From contig CAJNDS010000281.1 in the NCBI GenBank assembly GCA_905221605.1, forward strand, positions 41,001 through 105,000: 64,000 bases of DNA. Direction: 5' to 3'. The notes beneath the pieces were generated by a model that was not told where the DNA came from, made no database searches, and worked only from the letters and a program-made list of their open reading frames with translations. The translations under genes and the position numbers were made by a program. The stretch is from Symbiodinium natans. Taxonomy: Eukaryota; Sar; Dinophyceae; Suessiales; Symbiodiniaceae. Below, in pieces: positions 42,877-53,957 of the stretch; position 1 is the stretch's first letter, and each line of letters opens with the position of its first letter.

Positions 42877-43095
42877 CTAACCTGGCCAGCAGCACGTGGA
42901 CTCGTTGTTGTTGCCGAAGTCAGTGAAGTTTCTGTAGCCTTGCACAGCATCAAGAGTAGTGTTGGTAAGAGATGCATGGGCTCGGAAAAAAGCGCTGCAC
43001 ATCATTTCGCCAGGGCCCGACAACGTTACATGCACTGAACCAGGACCCACATCCCTGCTGTGAAGCTGAGCCAATTCACGCCGATCCATCTGCAC
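42877..43095 (-). CDS. Possible exon, unidentified
   Basis: The frame SVHVTLSGPGEMMCSAFFRA continues to DAVQGYRNFTDFGNNNESTC. GYRNFTDFGNNN loosely recalls the GYIEINGxxTNG part of the module gene. Boundaries are open. Confidence 0.35.
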   Translation of the reverse strand: MQMDRRELAQLHSRDVGPGSVHVTLSGPGEMMCSAFFRAHASLTNTTLDAVQGYRNFTDFGNNNESTCCWPG

Positions 43096-43804
43096 GTCCA
43101 GATCGAAGGAGGATGTCGATGCAGCAGGTATCTGGAGACAAGCACCCGTCAGTCAAGAGTCTAGCAACAAAAAGGTCCCTATCCAGAGCTCTTTCAAAGT
43201 CTTTTCCGACTGAGCTCCGGGCCCAAGAGGCTCCAAGCAACTGACACCGGCCTCCTGACCATCCACCACCGGCTCAACTAGCCCCTTAAGCGCGTCGCAG
43301 GCAACGTGAGCTCTTTTTGGCGCTGCTCCCGTCCTCTACAGCACTTCTGCTCCAGCCGATCAAGACGAGTCTTTGAAGGAAGCAGCCGCTCAAGGCCTTG
43401 CTGTTTCAAGCTCTCCGAGCTTCCCTGCTTTACAAGGGAGCGAGGATGAGGCTGATGAGGCTCTGGCGCAGCTTTGGGTAGGCATACCCGATTGCAAGCG
43501 CAGCCAAAAAGTTCTGGCAAGGTAGCACGCAGAGTCACAGTTGCACCAAGGATCGCTCTCTCGAAGTGACCTGTCCAATAAGGCCAGGTCACCCACATGA
43601 TCCTGCCGTTGAGCAGCATGAAGAGACCGGTCAAAGCAAGGGGATACCACCTGCACCAGGCCGCACCCTCTTAGCGTAGCTACATGGTCCCTTAGCCTTA
43701 CAAGGGTACTCCTTGTATACCCCCTGTATACCCTTCGAGCACCAGAGGCCCACCAGTCCCAGGCGGGCCGCGCCTGTTTGGAATCTTGACCTGGCACGGC
43801 CAAG

Positions 43805-44080
43805 TCAAGATATAATCATATAACAGTTTCTAATAATAGAAGAATATAACAATATAATAATGGAGTAATGGAATAGTATAATAATGGAGTGGTAGAGTAA
43901 TGGAATAGTAGAATGATATTGCAGTATAATAATCTAGTAACCTAATGAAAAACATAATAACATACTCATCAAATAACCTAATAATGGAATGAAACAATAA
44001 ATTGATATACTACTATAACAATACAATAAAATAATAACATAATCATATAATAAGATAATGACATAATAACAGAATATGAC
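43805..44080. repeat. AT-rich (AATA/ATAG) low-complexity DNA
   Basis: AATAATGGAATAGTATAAT-type simple sequence. Confidence 0.9.
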
Positions 44081-44439
44081 GGTCATAGGGGCTGGTTTGC
44101 CCGCGCCACATGGGGTAGAATCCGGGGCAACGTCGTTTGGACTGCGCAGGCGCGTACTGTTGCGGCTTGGCACCTTTCCAGATACGCGCAATGTCGCACG
44201 TCGAATTCGTAAATTGGATGCTTGAGACGTGGACGTTCTGGTCTGTTACAGCTGCTATTCCCCTGAGATGGGCAGCATTTCTGCATCTTTTAGGCTGGAA
44301 AGGGTGTCGGTGCAAAAACGCTTGTTTTCAGACTTCGCCCGCAGACTCCTGATGGAAGACTCAGGAAATGTTGTTGACAGCATTCCAACCCCCCGTTCTT
44401 TTTTAAATTCTCCCACGTTTGCTCCCGTCCCTCCCCGCT

Positions 44440-45095
44440 TTTTTTAGTCGCGCAAGCTTGCTTCAAAGCACATGTATATGTTAGAAAACCATGATGCCAG
44501 CAATGTGTGCAAATGGGGGGGGGGGGGGCTGCGCCCCCCCCCAACCCCCCCGCTTTTTTAAGTCAAGCAAGCCTGCTTCAAAGCACACGCATATGTTGGA
44601 AAACCATGATGCCACAGCATTGTGTGTGCAAATGGGGGGGGGGGGGGGGGGGCTGCGCCTCCCCCAACCCGCCCGCTTTTTTAAGTATGTTGGAAAACCG
44701 TGATGCCAGCACTGTGTGTCGTGCAAGCTTTGAAGCATACGTATGTGTTTGAAAACCATGCAACCAGCATTGTGTGTGTACAAATGGAAGGGGGCTGAGC
44801 CCCCCAACCCGCGGCTTTTTTGAGTCGTGTAAGCTTGCTTCGCACACACATATGTTGGAAAACCATGATGCTAGCAGCGTGTGCGCAGATGGGGGAGGCT
44901 GTGCCCCCCCAACCCCCCTGCTTTAAGTCGCGCAAGCTTGCTTCAAACCACACGTTTTTGTTGGAAAACCATGATGCCAGCATTGTGCTTGCAAACTTTT
45001 TTAAGTCGCGCAAGCTTGCTTCAAAGCGCACGTATATGTTTGAAGACCATGATGCGAGCATTTGTGTGCACAAATGGATTTTTTTAAGCCGCGCA
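44440..45095. repeat. Tandem array of ~100-140 bp units with G-run/C-run hairpins
   Basis: Six copies start near 44440, 44551, 44672, 44813, 44918 and 44997. Each has TTTTTTAAGTCGCGCAAGCT, then TGGAAAACCATGATGCCAGC. Most then have a G run, CTGCGCC and a C run that pair as a hairpin. Open frames are not believable genes. Confidence 0.93.
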
Positions 45096-45149
45096 AAGCC
45101 TACTATAGATAACATTGTCTCCGAAGGGAGGGCTTGTGGGCATCTCATG

Positions 45150-45300
45150 ATCTAATAATACACTAATATAATCATATGTATATATAAGAATAAGAATAAG
45201 AGTAAAAATGAGAATAAGAATAAGCATAAGAATAAGAATAAGAATAGCTTGATATAATGTAATAATACAAACATATACTATACTAATTCGATAACATGCC
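45150..45300. repeat. (GAATAA)n-like low-complexity DNA
   Basis: AAGAATAAGAATAAG-type repeats and flanking AT-rich DNA. Confidence 0.9.
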
Positions 45301-45662
45301 AAGATCTGCAATAGTCATCGAAAACAAGAATATACACTGAGACTTGCTGAGCCGGTCGCGAGGCCCCAGAAGTTCGTGGCGCCGTCTGGATTGCTCAGTG
45401 CCGACAATGTTAAGCACACCTGACATTCAACTCTGCTCGGCAACCTGTGCGACGTAAGTCTTCCCCTAAAGCCGCGCTGGCAACCCAGCAGCTAAGGTGA
45501 TGCGGACGCTGCAGGCTTCTGGAAGCTTGTGAGAAGTGACGACGCCAAGCCCCAGGCCATGACCATTGGCCACAGCCTCGGCAAAGTACGGCTGAATGAG
45601 GTGACTATCCCCCAGCATCAGATGGCAACATAAGTCCAGGAGCACGCCTTCTTTGGGTCAGA

Positions 45663-46064
45663 TTGAGTCGGCTACCATGTGTGCTGCAACACTCGGCATC
45701 GTTCAATGAAAGTGCGCGAACAAACCCCGAGGCGTGCTGTTTGCGGACCGCTGAGCGCAAGGGCCCAGCCCGAACAGAATCGAAGCAGCTGGACAAGATT
45801 GTAAAGGAAGGCTCGATATGGGGGCCTTTGGAGCAGAGAAGGCTTCTTGGGGGTTCATTTGACAAGGTGGACCCCCTATATGAAGAAATGTCCATAAGGC
45901 TCGATGCTGACGTGCGACGACTATGGTCTCTAGCATATAAAACAGATGCTACCAGAGGTAGAGAGCATGCTCCCCAAGAGCAACTTGCACTTTCACAAAG
46001 GAACCAAGCACAGATTGCCAAAGATCCCGGCACGTGCACAGAACAAGCCAGAACGCCTACGTAG
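45663..46064 (+). CDS. Plus-strand unidentified protein
   Basis: A single frame of about 133 codons: ESKQLDKIVKEGSIWGPLEQ then RRLLGGSFDKVDPLYEEMSI then RLDADVRRLWSLAYKTDATR, ending in a stop at 46062-46064. It is rich in charged residues and clearly better than the minus frame, which is Ser/Cys-rich. No intron is needed. The ATG at 45663 may not be the real start. Confidence 0.5.
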   Translation: MSRLPCVLQHSASFNESARTNPEACCLRTAERKGPARTESKQLDKIVKEGSIWGPLEQRRLLGGSFDKVDPLYEEMSIRLDADVRRLWSLAYKTDATRGREHAPQEQLALSQRNQAQIAKDPGTCTEQARTPT

Positions 46065-46143
46065 AGTCTCCGAGCACCACACCCACGCAGACTTTCGTGG
46101 CTGAAGGCCATGGGACTGTGGTAGTACATGCCAAGGCAGAACC

Positions 46144-46401
46144 TTAGCCAGCCAGCTCGGTGCGATGATTCACAGGCCAACCCATTGCACAGAGGGCACA
46201 TAGCCTTCCTTCAAAGGCTAATCCTGCAGAGTGACAGAATGGGCAGATACACGAGACCTGAGCACAAGGAACATCACTGCTCGCTTTTTTAGTTGCAGCT
46301 CCTGCAATTGTGGCAGTTACACTTGCAGGTGATGAGCAAGTCTTCCCGGCAGCGTGGCTGCCAGGAACATGATCTGATCTACAAGCAATGCAGGCGAGCA
46401 T
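46144..46401 (-). CDS. Cysteine-rich C-terminal exon, possible zinc ribbon
   Basis: The frame DVPCAQVSCICPFCHSAGLA then FEGRLCALCAMGW carries C-x2-C ... C-x2-C spacing that could bind zinc. It ends NHRTELAG and stop at 46144. The start is not settled. Confidence 0.35.
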   Translation of the reverse strand: MLACIACRSDHVPGSHAAGKTCSSPASVTATIAGAATKKASSDVPCAQVSCICPFCHSAGLAFEGRLCALCAMGWPVNHRTELAG

Positions 46402-46509
46402 CTAGTGAGCGCATTGATCAGGAACATCCACAAAAGAAAGCAGGTAGAACCCATCTCCTCGATACAGAAATGGCTACAGGAGGCTCTCACATGTTGCGTC
46501 GATCGGTTG

Positions 46510-47372
46510 AGTCCTTCTCCAGCGTGGGGAAATAGCTCATTGCCATGTACATCCTGAATGCGATCGCTGCTGCACATCGCACGTTGATAACAAACACACA
46601 GATACCCAAGGCCACGCAGATGGTGTTCAACATAACTTCACGTAGAGATCGCCAGGCTAAGCGGCTTGATCAACCCAACGACGGGCAGGTGCCAAGGTGC
46701 TCAAAGAGAATCATGACGAAGGCCATACCGCTTCTCAGCTCGACGTAGAAGGGACCCCACAGAAGCGTCCACAACCTCGAAGACAAGGTGTGCAGCAACG
46801 ATGGAAAACATGCAGCCCAAATTGGACATGCTCGAAGGCGTTGCTTTCAGCACCAACACTTGGAAGCCGGCTTGAACTCCATCAAATTGGCCTAAGCCGC
46901 TTTAGCTCAGGACATCTATCTCCATGGCTACTGCTGCAGACAGTTGCTAAGGGGCCTGAAAGACACAGAGAAGCGAATCATTGCTGCAATGATCTCCCCC
47001 TCCCAACCCGGCAGTTTCCCGAATCACGTCTGAATCGCATGAAGCCGGTTTCCTGAGAATCGCCTGAATCGCGTCCAGTTTCTGAATCGTGTGCCGTTCG
47101 TCCTATGATCTGTGCAGTTGAGACGCTATGCTGCAATGGAACAAGCTGTCCACAAGCCAGGCAGATGTTGATGAAGCCGATGCAATCATGAAGACACCGA
47201 GGGACATTGCAGGGTAGCCTGCAGCTGCCCGACCCCAAAACCAAGTCTCAACAAGAGTGCATAGAAGTACAAGTAGTGGCTTGCCTGCAACCACCATCCG
47301 CGTCAACATCGGGCATTCTGCCCACAGCGGATAGATGACCTGCCACAGCTTGCTGGGCTTTGTCAAAAACAT
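46510..47372 (-). CDS. Multi-pass membrane protein, several exons
   Basis: Minus-strand frames with hydrophobic segments: KLWQVIYPLWAECPMLTRMV then AGKPLLVLLCTLVETWFWGR (near 47340-47230), MFSIVAAHLVFEVVDASVGS (near 46810-46750), and EVMLNTICVALGICVFVINV then AAIAFRMYMAMSYFPTLEK (about 46640-46520). Three or more helices are likely. Family not recognised. Confidence 0.4.
46990..47095. repeat. TTTCCTGAATCGC-type repeats
   Basis: Four or five copies of the same word family as 42070-42395. Confidence 0.75.
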
Positions 47373-47399
47373 GGTGCAGGCGTCTGCTTAAACAATTTC

Positions 47400-48470
47400 G
47401 GCTTTCGGGGCTTGTAAATTAAGATTCCACCTCTGGATGCCTGAAATCACTGTGCCTACGGCTCCAGCCCAGAATGAGCCGCGATGCGAAGTTTTTGGGT
47501 GAAACACCAAGTTGCAAGAGAAAGCGGTGGAAAATGCCGGGGTTATGGGGCTACCTAGGCGGCCGGCCGTAGCCCTTGTGCCACCAAGGGTGCTGGCAGT
47601 GCTAAGGCTTAGCTGCGTGCGTCTCCGGGTCTGCGTCCTAGAGTCAATCATGCCGGCGGGGCGTTGCCCATGTCTTCTTGGCGGTTCACAGCACTGGATG
47701 ACAGGTAAGGGGGCTGCAGCTGCGTGACTGTTTCAGGGTGACATTCCGGTTTAGGGGCACCTCATGCAGGGTGCACGGTACAAAGCGCCCAGAGAAGGCT
47801 TGTGGTGAGAGGAGTTTGCTTTGCTTGAAGCGCGTAGCGGTGTACCTCAGGAAGCTTGAGAAAGACCATTGCAGCGGTTCAGGAGAGTATGTCACAGCAT
47901 TTTGCTAAGCAAGTTCGAGCTGGTCATGGAAACGCCTTTGAGCATTCACCTGTCCTAATCAGCGCATGTCGAAGCACCTGCACAGGTCCAACTGTTACCA
48001 CACATGTTGTCCAGGATGTTCAAAGATCAAGAAGTATGTGGCGTGCTCGATTTACTTCTGAGCGCCGTTTCTTTCTTTTCATCGAACGCTTGCGAACTGC
48101 ATCAGATCGCGCGTCTGAAGCTTGAGAGGGCACACCTCACAGGTCACAGTGAGTCGATTAGCATGACGACCCCCAAGCAAAAGGAAACGAACCTCCCGTG
48201 GCACTTCCGCGATCGAGCGCGTGGAGCTTCGCGGGCCCAGCACCTAACGAGGCAGATTTCTCCAATACATGCTCCAAAATTTCAGGTTGAGGAGCTCGGC
48301 CTTGATTTGACGGATATGCGTGTCGCGTCCGTTCCTTAGGCCACTCTTTCACACCTTCCCCCACACTCTGTTCACAGTTCCATGTGTCTGTCCCATGGAC
48401 ATCCCAGGAACATCCAATGAACCCATGCGCATCCCAAACCTCCGTGGTACTGACAAGGAACTGATGGTTG
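47400..48470. other. No supported gene
   Basis: Many overlapping short frames on both strands; none recognised. Confidence 0.3.
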
Positions 48471-48471
48471 G

Positions 48472-48690
48472 TCAGCACGGCCAACCTTGTCTCCAAAGCT
48501 GCGCGTGCAGTCTCCCCACATTTTGTAAGGTTCCACTTGTCACGTCGTGCTGCAAATTTGGTCCAGGCTGCTGGATGAAATGTGTACGGACAAATTCTCG
48601 AGCACCCCCCATGTCCGCGTCGCGCAAGGTGCAACTTGCTGGAAGCTCCTCACTGATGGCTGGACTGATGTAGCTAGATGCAGCCTCTCT
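48472..48690 (-). CDS. C-terminal exon of unidentified gene
   Basis: The frame REAASSYISPAISEELPASC then TLRDADMGGAREFVRTHFIQ ends at a stop at 48472. Soluble, no motif. Confidence 0.35.
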   Translation of the reverse strand, partial: REAASSYISPAISEELPASCTLRDADMGGAREFVRTHFIQQPGPNLQHDVTSGTLQNVGRLHAQLWRQGWPC

Positions 48691-49494
48691 GTGGTCGCAC
48701 ACAAAAACGCAGCAAACAAGGTGAACACCAACGCACAACCAGCGCTCGCGCACATTGCAAAAAATGGCACTCCATCTGGCCGAACTCTTGCTGGTATTGG
48801 GCGGGGAGGAACTGGCCGATCATCACCCGTGCAACTAAATAACATCTGTCCGAAGCCAGCAGTAGAATTCCAAATGACCAGCCTCCCATCTCCCCTCGTC
48901 AACCCTGTCCAAGCAGTTCCCTGTTGGAAAGCTGGCTTTGGTGCTCCACTTTGCACGTCTTCATATGCTGGTCATGAAGAACCCAGAAACTTTCCGCCCA
49001 CTCTGTTATCCTGAACTTGTGGTGAATGCACTTCTACGAAACCGGTAACACGTCGATAGGCCCCTCATCACCAGCCGTCCGTAGGTCGGAAGCTCGATTT
49101 GGCAAGCGGTATGGAGATCCAACCTTGGGAAGGGCGCAAGCATCAATACGGCAAACGAGCAATGTCCAGGCACGCAGAAGCTTCAAGCACTCTCCGTCTT
49201 CATCTTAAAGAAGCGATATACTCTTCACCGAGTCTGGAAATCCCATTCCCGATCACAGCATCGCACCATAGCTCAATGACCTGCACCTGCCCATAGATGG
49301 CGGAGGTGAAAGCACAACAGTACAACAGTGAGACGGTCCGATCCAGGCTGCTTGCCTCTTGTAGGTCGTGATGCGCGGTGCCTATCCGGACTGAGATTCG
49401 CGAGGGCGTGTATGACCTCAGCCGGTGCGCAGATGCGGAAGCTGCAGATGCTCCAACACCAGCACGACTCAACAACAAGTCACCATAACTCGGG

Positions 49495-49553
49495 ATGCGG
49501 CTCGTCAATCTTGAAGCACACGTAAAAGCATATTTCGCTGACCTTGACCTGTC
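49495..49553 (-). CDS. Short exon, unidentified
   Basis: Between CTTGACAG| and GAGTTATG|GTGACT the frame VKVSEICFYVCFKIDEPHPE is coherent. Confidence 0.35.
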
Positions 49554-49952
49554 AAGGTGGGAAGTGGACTTTGGACAAAACAGCTCACAGGGGCCTTGCC
49601 TTGCGTTGGAACTGGATGTTGATGAGGTGCGGCCTTTGGTGAAGACGCAAGACTCCAGATAAGCTCCACAGCAACCATTGCTCATCGCACCCAAGAACGC
49701 CAGCACCTGGGGCTTAACCGGAACCTGAACCGTAACTCGGAATCCGGCCAGACCCCTGCTTGGCATCAGCTGGATATCTGTTACATAGTAGAAAAGTACA
49801 CAAGTTGTGCAATATGCTACTATACAGACTACCCAGGGTAGTCACAATGCTGCAGAACTTTCATGAGGAACGTGAGGGCAGGACTGAGGCCCGTCTGATT
49901 GCCAGAAGGTGTCAGTACTTCCATCACGCAGTTGCTCCACTCCTGGGCTTCT

Positions 49953-49997
49953 TAAGGTTTAGGGTTCAAGGTTCAAGGGCTTAGGGCTTAGGGCTTC
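49953..49997 (+). repeat. Degenerate telomeric array
   Basis: TTTAGGGTTCAAGGTTCAAGGG and GCTTAGGG units. Confidence 0.85.
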
Positions 49998-50076
49998 GAA
50001 AGGTTGCAGGTTCAATCAGAATCTGTGCCCTCGAGTTGGTCCAGCAAGGACTGTAAAGCTCAGAGTTGTGATGACA

Positions 50077-50298
50077 CTACAGTTCCTGCTTAGGCTGCTT
50101 AAGTTTTGCCCAGCATCCGTTGCCTTGTTTGGCCGAGGACAAGGACCAGGCTGCCTCGGGGCCCAAGTCCCGAAACTCGTCGTCCACCTCCAAGCCCTGC
50201 CCACCGTGGCCACCCTGGCCACTGTGGCCCTGGCCCTGGCCTCCCTGGCCGCCCTGGCCGCCCTGGCTCTGGCCTCCCTGGCCCGGGCCCTCCGACAT
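50077..50298 (-). CDS. Gly/Gln-rich N-terminal exon of unidentified gene
   Basis: ATG at 50298 opens MSEGPGQGGQSQGGQGGQGG followed by LEVDDEFRDLGPEAAWSLSS, to a stop at 50077. The Gly/Gln part comes from a 9-bp repeat. It begins 103 bp downstream of the stop of the exon at 50401-50810, consistent with tandem one-directional genes. Confidence 0.45.
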   Translation of the reverse strand: MSEGPGQGGQSQGGQGGQGGQGQGHSGQGGHGGQGLEVDDEFRDLGPEAAWSLSSAKQGNGCWAKLKQPKQEL

Positions 50299-50400
50299 GA
50301 ATTAAAGGCCTTCTCTCCAGGGTCTCCAGAGAAAGGCAGAGAGCTCTCGAGTGATCTCTACGCTATGTGGCAAGAGTTTAGTTGGATCCTCGGGACCATC

Positions 50401-50810
50401 CTAACGCTCCACATCTCTTTTTGAAAGTGTCTCTGCGCACATTTTCTTCAACACATGTTCAACACATCCCATCTCATCTTGGAGGCTTCTTGAGCCTCTG
50501 AGCTGCTTCCGAGAGACAAAAAGAAACATCCCTTTACAGCCGCCTTCCCACAGGGTCGTGCAATTCTGCGAGAATGCAACCAGCATCACGTCAGCGCTGT
50601 TGGGCTCAACTAAGCATGCCACTCTCTTTTGAGCTGAAGCTCGGCCGGACTGCGAGATGAATGCGTCCCCCTTGGAGGGTTCCAAGCACGCTTCAAAGGA
50701 TGAAAACATGGAGCGGGCAGTGAGCACTGATGCGCACTGCCCAGCTCGAAAGCAAACCTTGAAAGCTTCCACATGCACGTTGCTATGAAACGATGTTTCC
50801 GACATGTCAC
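50401..50810 (-). CDS. Unidentified protein, last exon
   Basis: After ACACATGCCAG the frame CRDMSETSFHSNVHVEAFKV then VACLVEPNSADVMLVAFSQN ... CAETLSKRDVER ends at a stop at 50401. About 136 codons without interruption. No motif. Confidence 0.5.
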
Positions 50811-51038
50811 GACACCTGGCATGTGTTGACAGCACAGGTGCAGTTCGAAACTACCGTGTACTGGACTGGATATGAGTGGCAAAGCCTAAACCCTGTGATC
50901 ACCGTCATCCCCACACACCATGCTCTGGAACCTGCGAAGCAGGCCGTGAGGTAAGAACTACTCGAAATTGCAACCGGCAGCTCCTGTCTGCAGGTGAGAC
51001 CAGCAGAGCCTGTGTTGCGATCTGTTGCAACCCCCACA

Positions 51039-51096
51039 GGGTTTAGGGTTTAGGGTTGAGGGTTGAGGGTTGAGGTTTGAGGAGTTTAGGGTAGGG
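51039..51096 (+). repeat. Degenerate telomeric array (TTTAGGG/TTGAGGG)
   Basis: Eight units, several TTGAGGG. Confidence 0.9.
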
Positions 51097-51129
51097 TTTT
51101 TGAGGCCTGGTGTCATTCTGGGAACTGTG

Positions 51130-51298
51130 CGGGCTGCGAACGTTGCAAGCTTATCTGCAATCGCCGTGCCGCGGGCATCTCATGGCCCGTCGGCAGGTCA
51201 CGGACAACTGCCCATAGAGCAACTGAACAGCACTTGTCAGATCCGATAAACAGGCCCAGTGCTTTGAGCACATTGGTTCGTCTGCACCTACATGAGAA
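51130..51298 (-). CDS. Exon of unidentified gene
   Basis: After CTCATGTAG the frame CRRTNVLKALGLFIGSDKCC then SVALWAVVRDLPTGHEMPAA is open and GC3-rich. Confidence 0.35.
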
Positions 51299-51734
51299 CA
51301 CTATCAAACTAAAGTCCTACAGCTTCTCAGGTCATCTCTATACGACTGGAACTGCACACCTGGCATAGCAGCCTCTTGGATTGGAGCAAGATAACAACCA
51401 CTTGAGTACTCCGCCATCGAGCCTGCGAAGAACTCCTACAGAAACGCTGGTCTCCGTCAAACACCCAAAGAATCAACCTTAGTCAGGACCCACGGCAGCT
51501 CCACTATGAGATGAGACTACATGGTCCACTTGTCCAAACTTGGCCGAAGGGCATAAGAGTCCCAAGTGCCATCCCACTCATTCGATGGTGGCACTTCAGC
51601 CAAGGTGGTACAACGCTTGGCCATCCTTCACACGGGAAGCCCGCTCCAATTTAGAGCAACATGCAGCAGAAGCACAAGTCAGCTCACCACAGTTTGTGTC
51701 TTATGTGCAACTCAGAGTCAGGGAAGATGGTACG

Positions 51735-51805
51735 TCATCTTCTCCATTGAAATCTGCCAGGATGGTATTCACCTGCTCGAACTTCCTTGCCGCGCTGGAG
51801 AACCT
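51735..51805 (-). CDS. Short exon, unidentified
   Basis: After CCCTCTCAG the frame FSSAARKFEQVNTILADFNG ends EDD|GTACCATC. Confidence 0.35.
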
Positions 51806-51875
51806 GAGAGGGCCCCCCCGTCTGCACGTTCCCCCCTAAACACTAGCAGTCCCTAATCAGGATTTCAGTACCCCT

Positions 51876-51916
51876 GAACCCTAAACCCTAAACCCTGAAC
51901 CCTCAACCCTAAATCA
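51876..51916 (-). repeat. Short telomeric array (CCCTAAA, degenerate)
   Basis: Six units with CCCTGAA and CCTCAACC variants. Confidence 0.9.
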
Positions 51917-52066
51917 TAGAAATCCTGCTGGAAGAGGGGGGAGCATCCCAAGCTACTGTTGTAGCTGGGGGACTCCCTTCGCCTGTACTCGCAGATGCCC
52001 TCTGCATGCAGAGAGAGGATGCGCTTTAATGGACTCGATGGCCTGGAACAGCAGACACATGGGTTT

Positions 52067-52192
52067 TTTGGGTTTAGGGTTTAGGGTTGAGGGTTGAGGG
52101 TTGAGGGTTTAGGGTTTAGGGTTTAGGGTTTAGGGTTTAGGGTTTAGGGTTTAGGGTTTAGGGTTTAGGGTTTAGGGTTTAGGGTTTAGGGC
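52067..52192 (+). repeat. Telomeric array (TTTAGGG)
   Basis: Eighteen units, the first few TTGAGGG, the rest perfect. Confidence 0.97.
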
Positions 52193-52244
52193 ATGCAAAA
52201 CACGGTAACAAGTCATGATCACCTCCCGCCATCAGCCAAGATGG

Positions 52245-52338
52245 GGTTTCCGAAAATTTAGGGCACTCCTGAAAAAAAGCCCAAATAGTAGGATTCCCTT
52301 ATCATAGGGCCCGATAAGGTACCCCAGTTTCGGAAACC
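52245..52338. mobile_element. Introner-like element with GGTTTCCGAAA inverted ends
   Basis: GGTTTCCGAAAA at the left and TTTCGGAAACC at the right, 94 bp. Best-preserved member of this family in the window. Confidence 0.65.
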
Positions 52339-52552
52339 ACCACATAGAGGGCAGCAAGTATGCGCTTGCAGACAGGGCTCTTCTTTGTTTTCATCGGCAT
52401 TACCTGGCATGGCGGGTCTCAAACCCTGCCACAGAAGGGCACAGGCTGCGCCCGAAATCCCACAGCTATCCATATCCCCCTTGCCTGTGGAGGAACTACC
52501 GGAGAACAAAAACAAAAGCATATCCATCTGTGTATATATATATATATATACT

Positions 52553-52630
52553 TTGTCTTCTTCTTCTTCTTCTTCTTCTTCTTCTTCTTCTTCTTCTTCT
52601 TCTTCTTCTTCTTCTTCTTCTTCTTCTTCT

Positions 52631-52677
<47 letters not shown>

Positions 52678-52749
52678 TTCTTCTTCTTCTTCTTCTTCTT
52701 CTTCTTCTTCTTCTTCTTCTTCTTCTTCTTCTTCTTCTTCTTCTTCTTC
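52553..52749. repeat. (TTC)n/(GAA)n trinucleotide repeat
   Basis: About 65 units with one CCT interruption. Long open frames of one residue type are artefacts. Confidence 0.98.
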
Positions 52750-52937
52750 TGCTACAGGGGCTTGAGGAACCCCTAAGGGCCCTCCGCGCACTGGGCGCGC
52801 CCAGACCAAGTCCAGTCTCTCTCTCTCTCTCCCCCCTTTGCCTCATACACGAGCTCGCTTGTGGCCTCCTGTACCTGCATAAAGAGTGACACACAGGATG
52901 GCATCAACTAGAGCGCGCCAGCATGCTTCAAATTCTT

Positions 52938-53008
52938 AGGTTTAGGGTTTCGGGTTTAGGGGTTTAGGGTTTAGGGTTTAGGGATTTGGGGTTTAGGGTT
53001 TAGGGTGA
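52938..53008 (+). repeat. Telomeric array (TTTAGGG)
   Basis: Nine units with TTTCGGG and ATTTGGGG variants, in the intron after the exon 53033-53221 (CCCTAAA on the coding strand). Confidence 0.95.
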
Positions 53009-53032
53009 TTCCGCCAGGGCAAGGAAAGAGTA

Positions 53033-53221
53033 CCCACTCAAAGACTGGACAACGTGGACTTGCTGCGGTTTGGACAGCTTCGCCTGTCTTAGATACGTGA
53101 AGTCCACAGGGCGAATGAAGAACTCATTCGGATCGAGCAGTTCATAGGTGCTTTCCTGACATGACGGGTGGTCACAAAGAATGCTACTAGGTTCACACTC
53201 GTAAACAAACATCACAGCCAA
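53033..53221 (-). CDS. Exon of unidentified gene
   Basis: The frame ECEPSSILCDHPSCQESTYE then LLDPNEFFIRPVDFTYLRQA ends QVHVVQSLSG at a GTACTC donor. GC3-rich and coherent over about 60 residues. Confidence 0.45.
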
Positions 53222-53689
53222 GCGTCCGATATCAGTATACGAGTCTTGTACGTCTTATTCAGCTCCTCACATCGCAGGATCGAACAGACTGCGCGTTCTG
53301 TTATTTTTCTTCAAGCTCACCTGATCCACAATCGGCACATGCGGTCCTCGAGCTTGCCTGCAATGGTAGACTCTTCACCTTTGCAAGCAGCTGTGCTCTG
53401 TGTCGGGTGCTCCCTGCAATCTCACCTCAGGAGCCTCAATACATGGGAATCTGGATGCAGACAGGGTTCCCACGATTCCGTACTTCATGCGAGAGGAGAA
53501 GCCCATGTTGCCAACCAGCACACGGCCTGTGTGAACTCCGCACCTGTGGCAAGTCTGGTCAAACTGATAAAATTATCTGGGAACTTTTCGGGGTGACGAA
53601 CTTTGAACTGAATGACGCTTGCAAAAAGTCCCGCCTGTATACCATTTGCGCCAGTCTAACTGTCTTAGTGTCGTTTTTTGCGCGCAGCT

Positions 53690-53957
53690 GAGTCTCATCG
53701 AGCGAAAGAACGATGTCCACAAAGCGCGTTCCGCGCTGCAGGACGGCTGAGGCTGCCTTGCATGTCTCAGCCTGAAGGGCCTTGTCCTCCTCCTCACCAA
53801 GCCGTGCAGCGTAGTCATCTTCCGCAGCAGCGACGTGTTGGAGCGCAGATGCCAGCGCCCGGCAGCCATGCTCGCAGGAGACCTCCGGATGCAGCCATGG
53901 TAGGCTGGGTTCTTCCTCGGACGACGTTGAAGCTGCAGTCTCCAATGCCTCAGCTAC
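53690..53957 (-). CDS. Exon of unidentified helical protein
   Basis: After a C-rich acceptor (CCCCCAG) the frame VAEALETAASTSSEEEPSLP then EHGCRALASALQHVAAAEDD ... FVDIVLSLDETQ ends at a probable GC donor. Helical and acidic. Confidence 0.5.

Noticed and set aside
44290-45155. Several open frames across the hairpin repeats
   Set aside because: Each repeats the same unit in a different frame, and G/C runs produce Gly or Pro strings.
52496-52894. Poly-Glu, poly-Phe, poly-Ser and poly-Arg open frames
   Set aside because: Translation of a (GAA)n/(TTC)n repeat.
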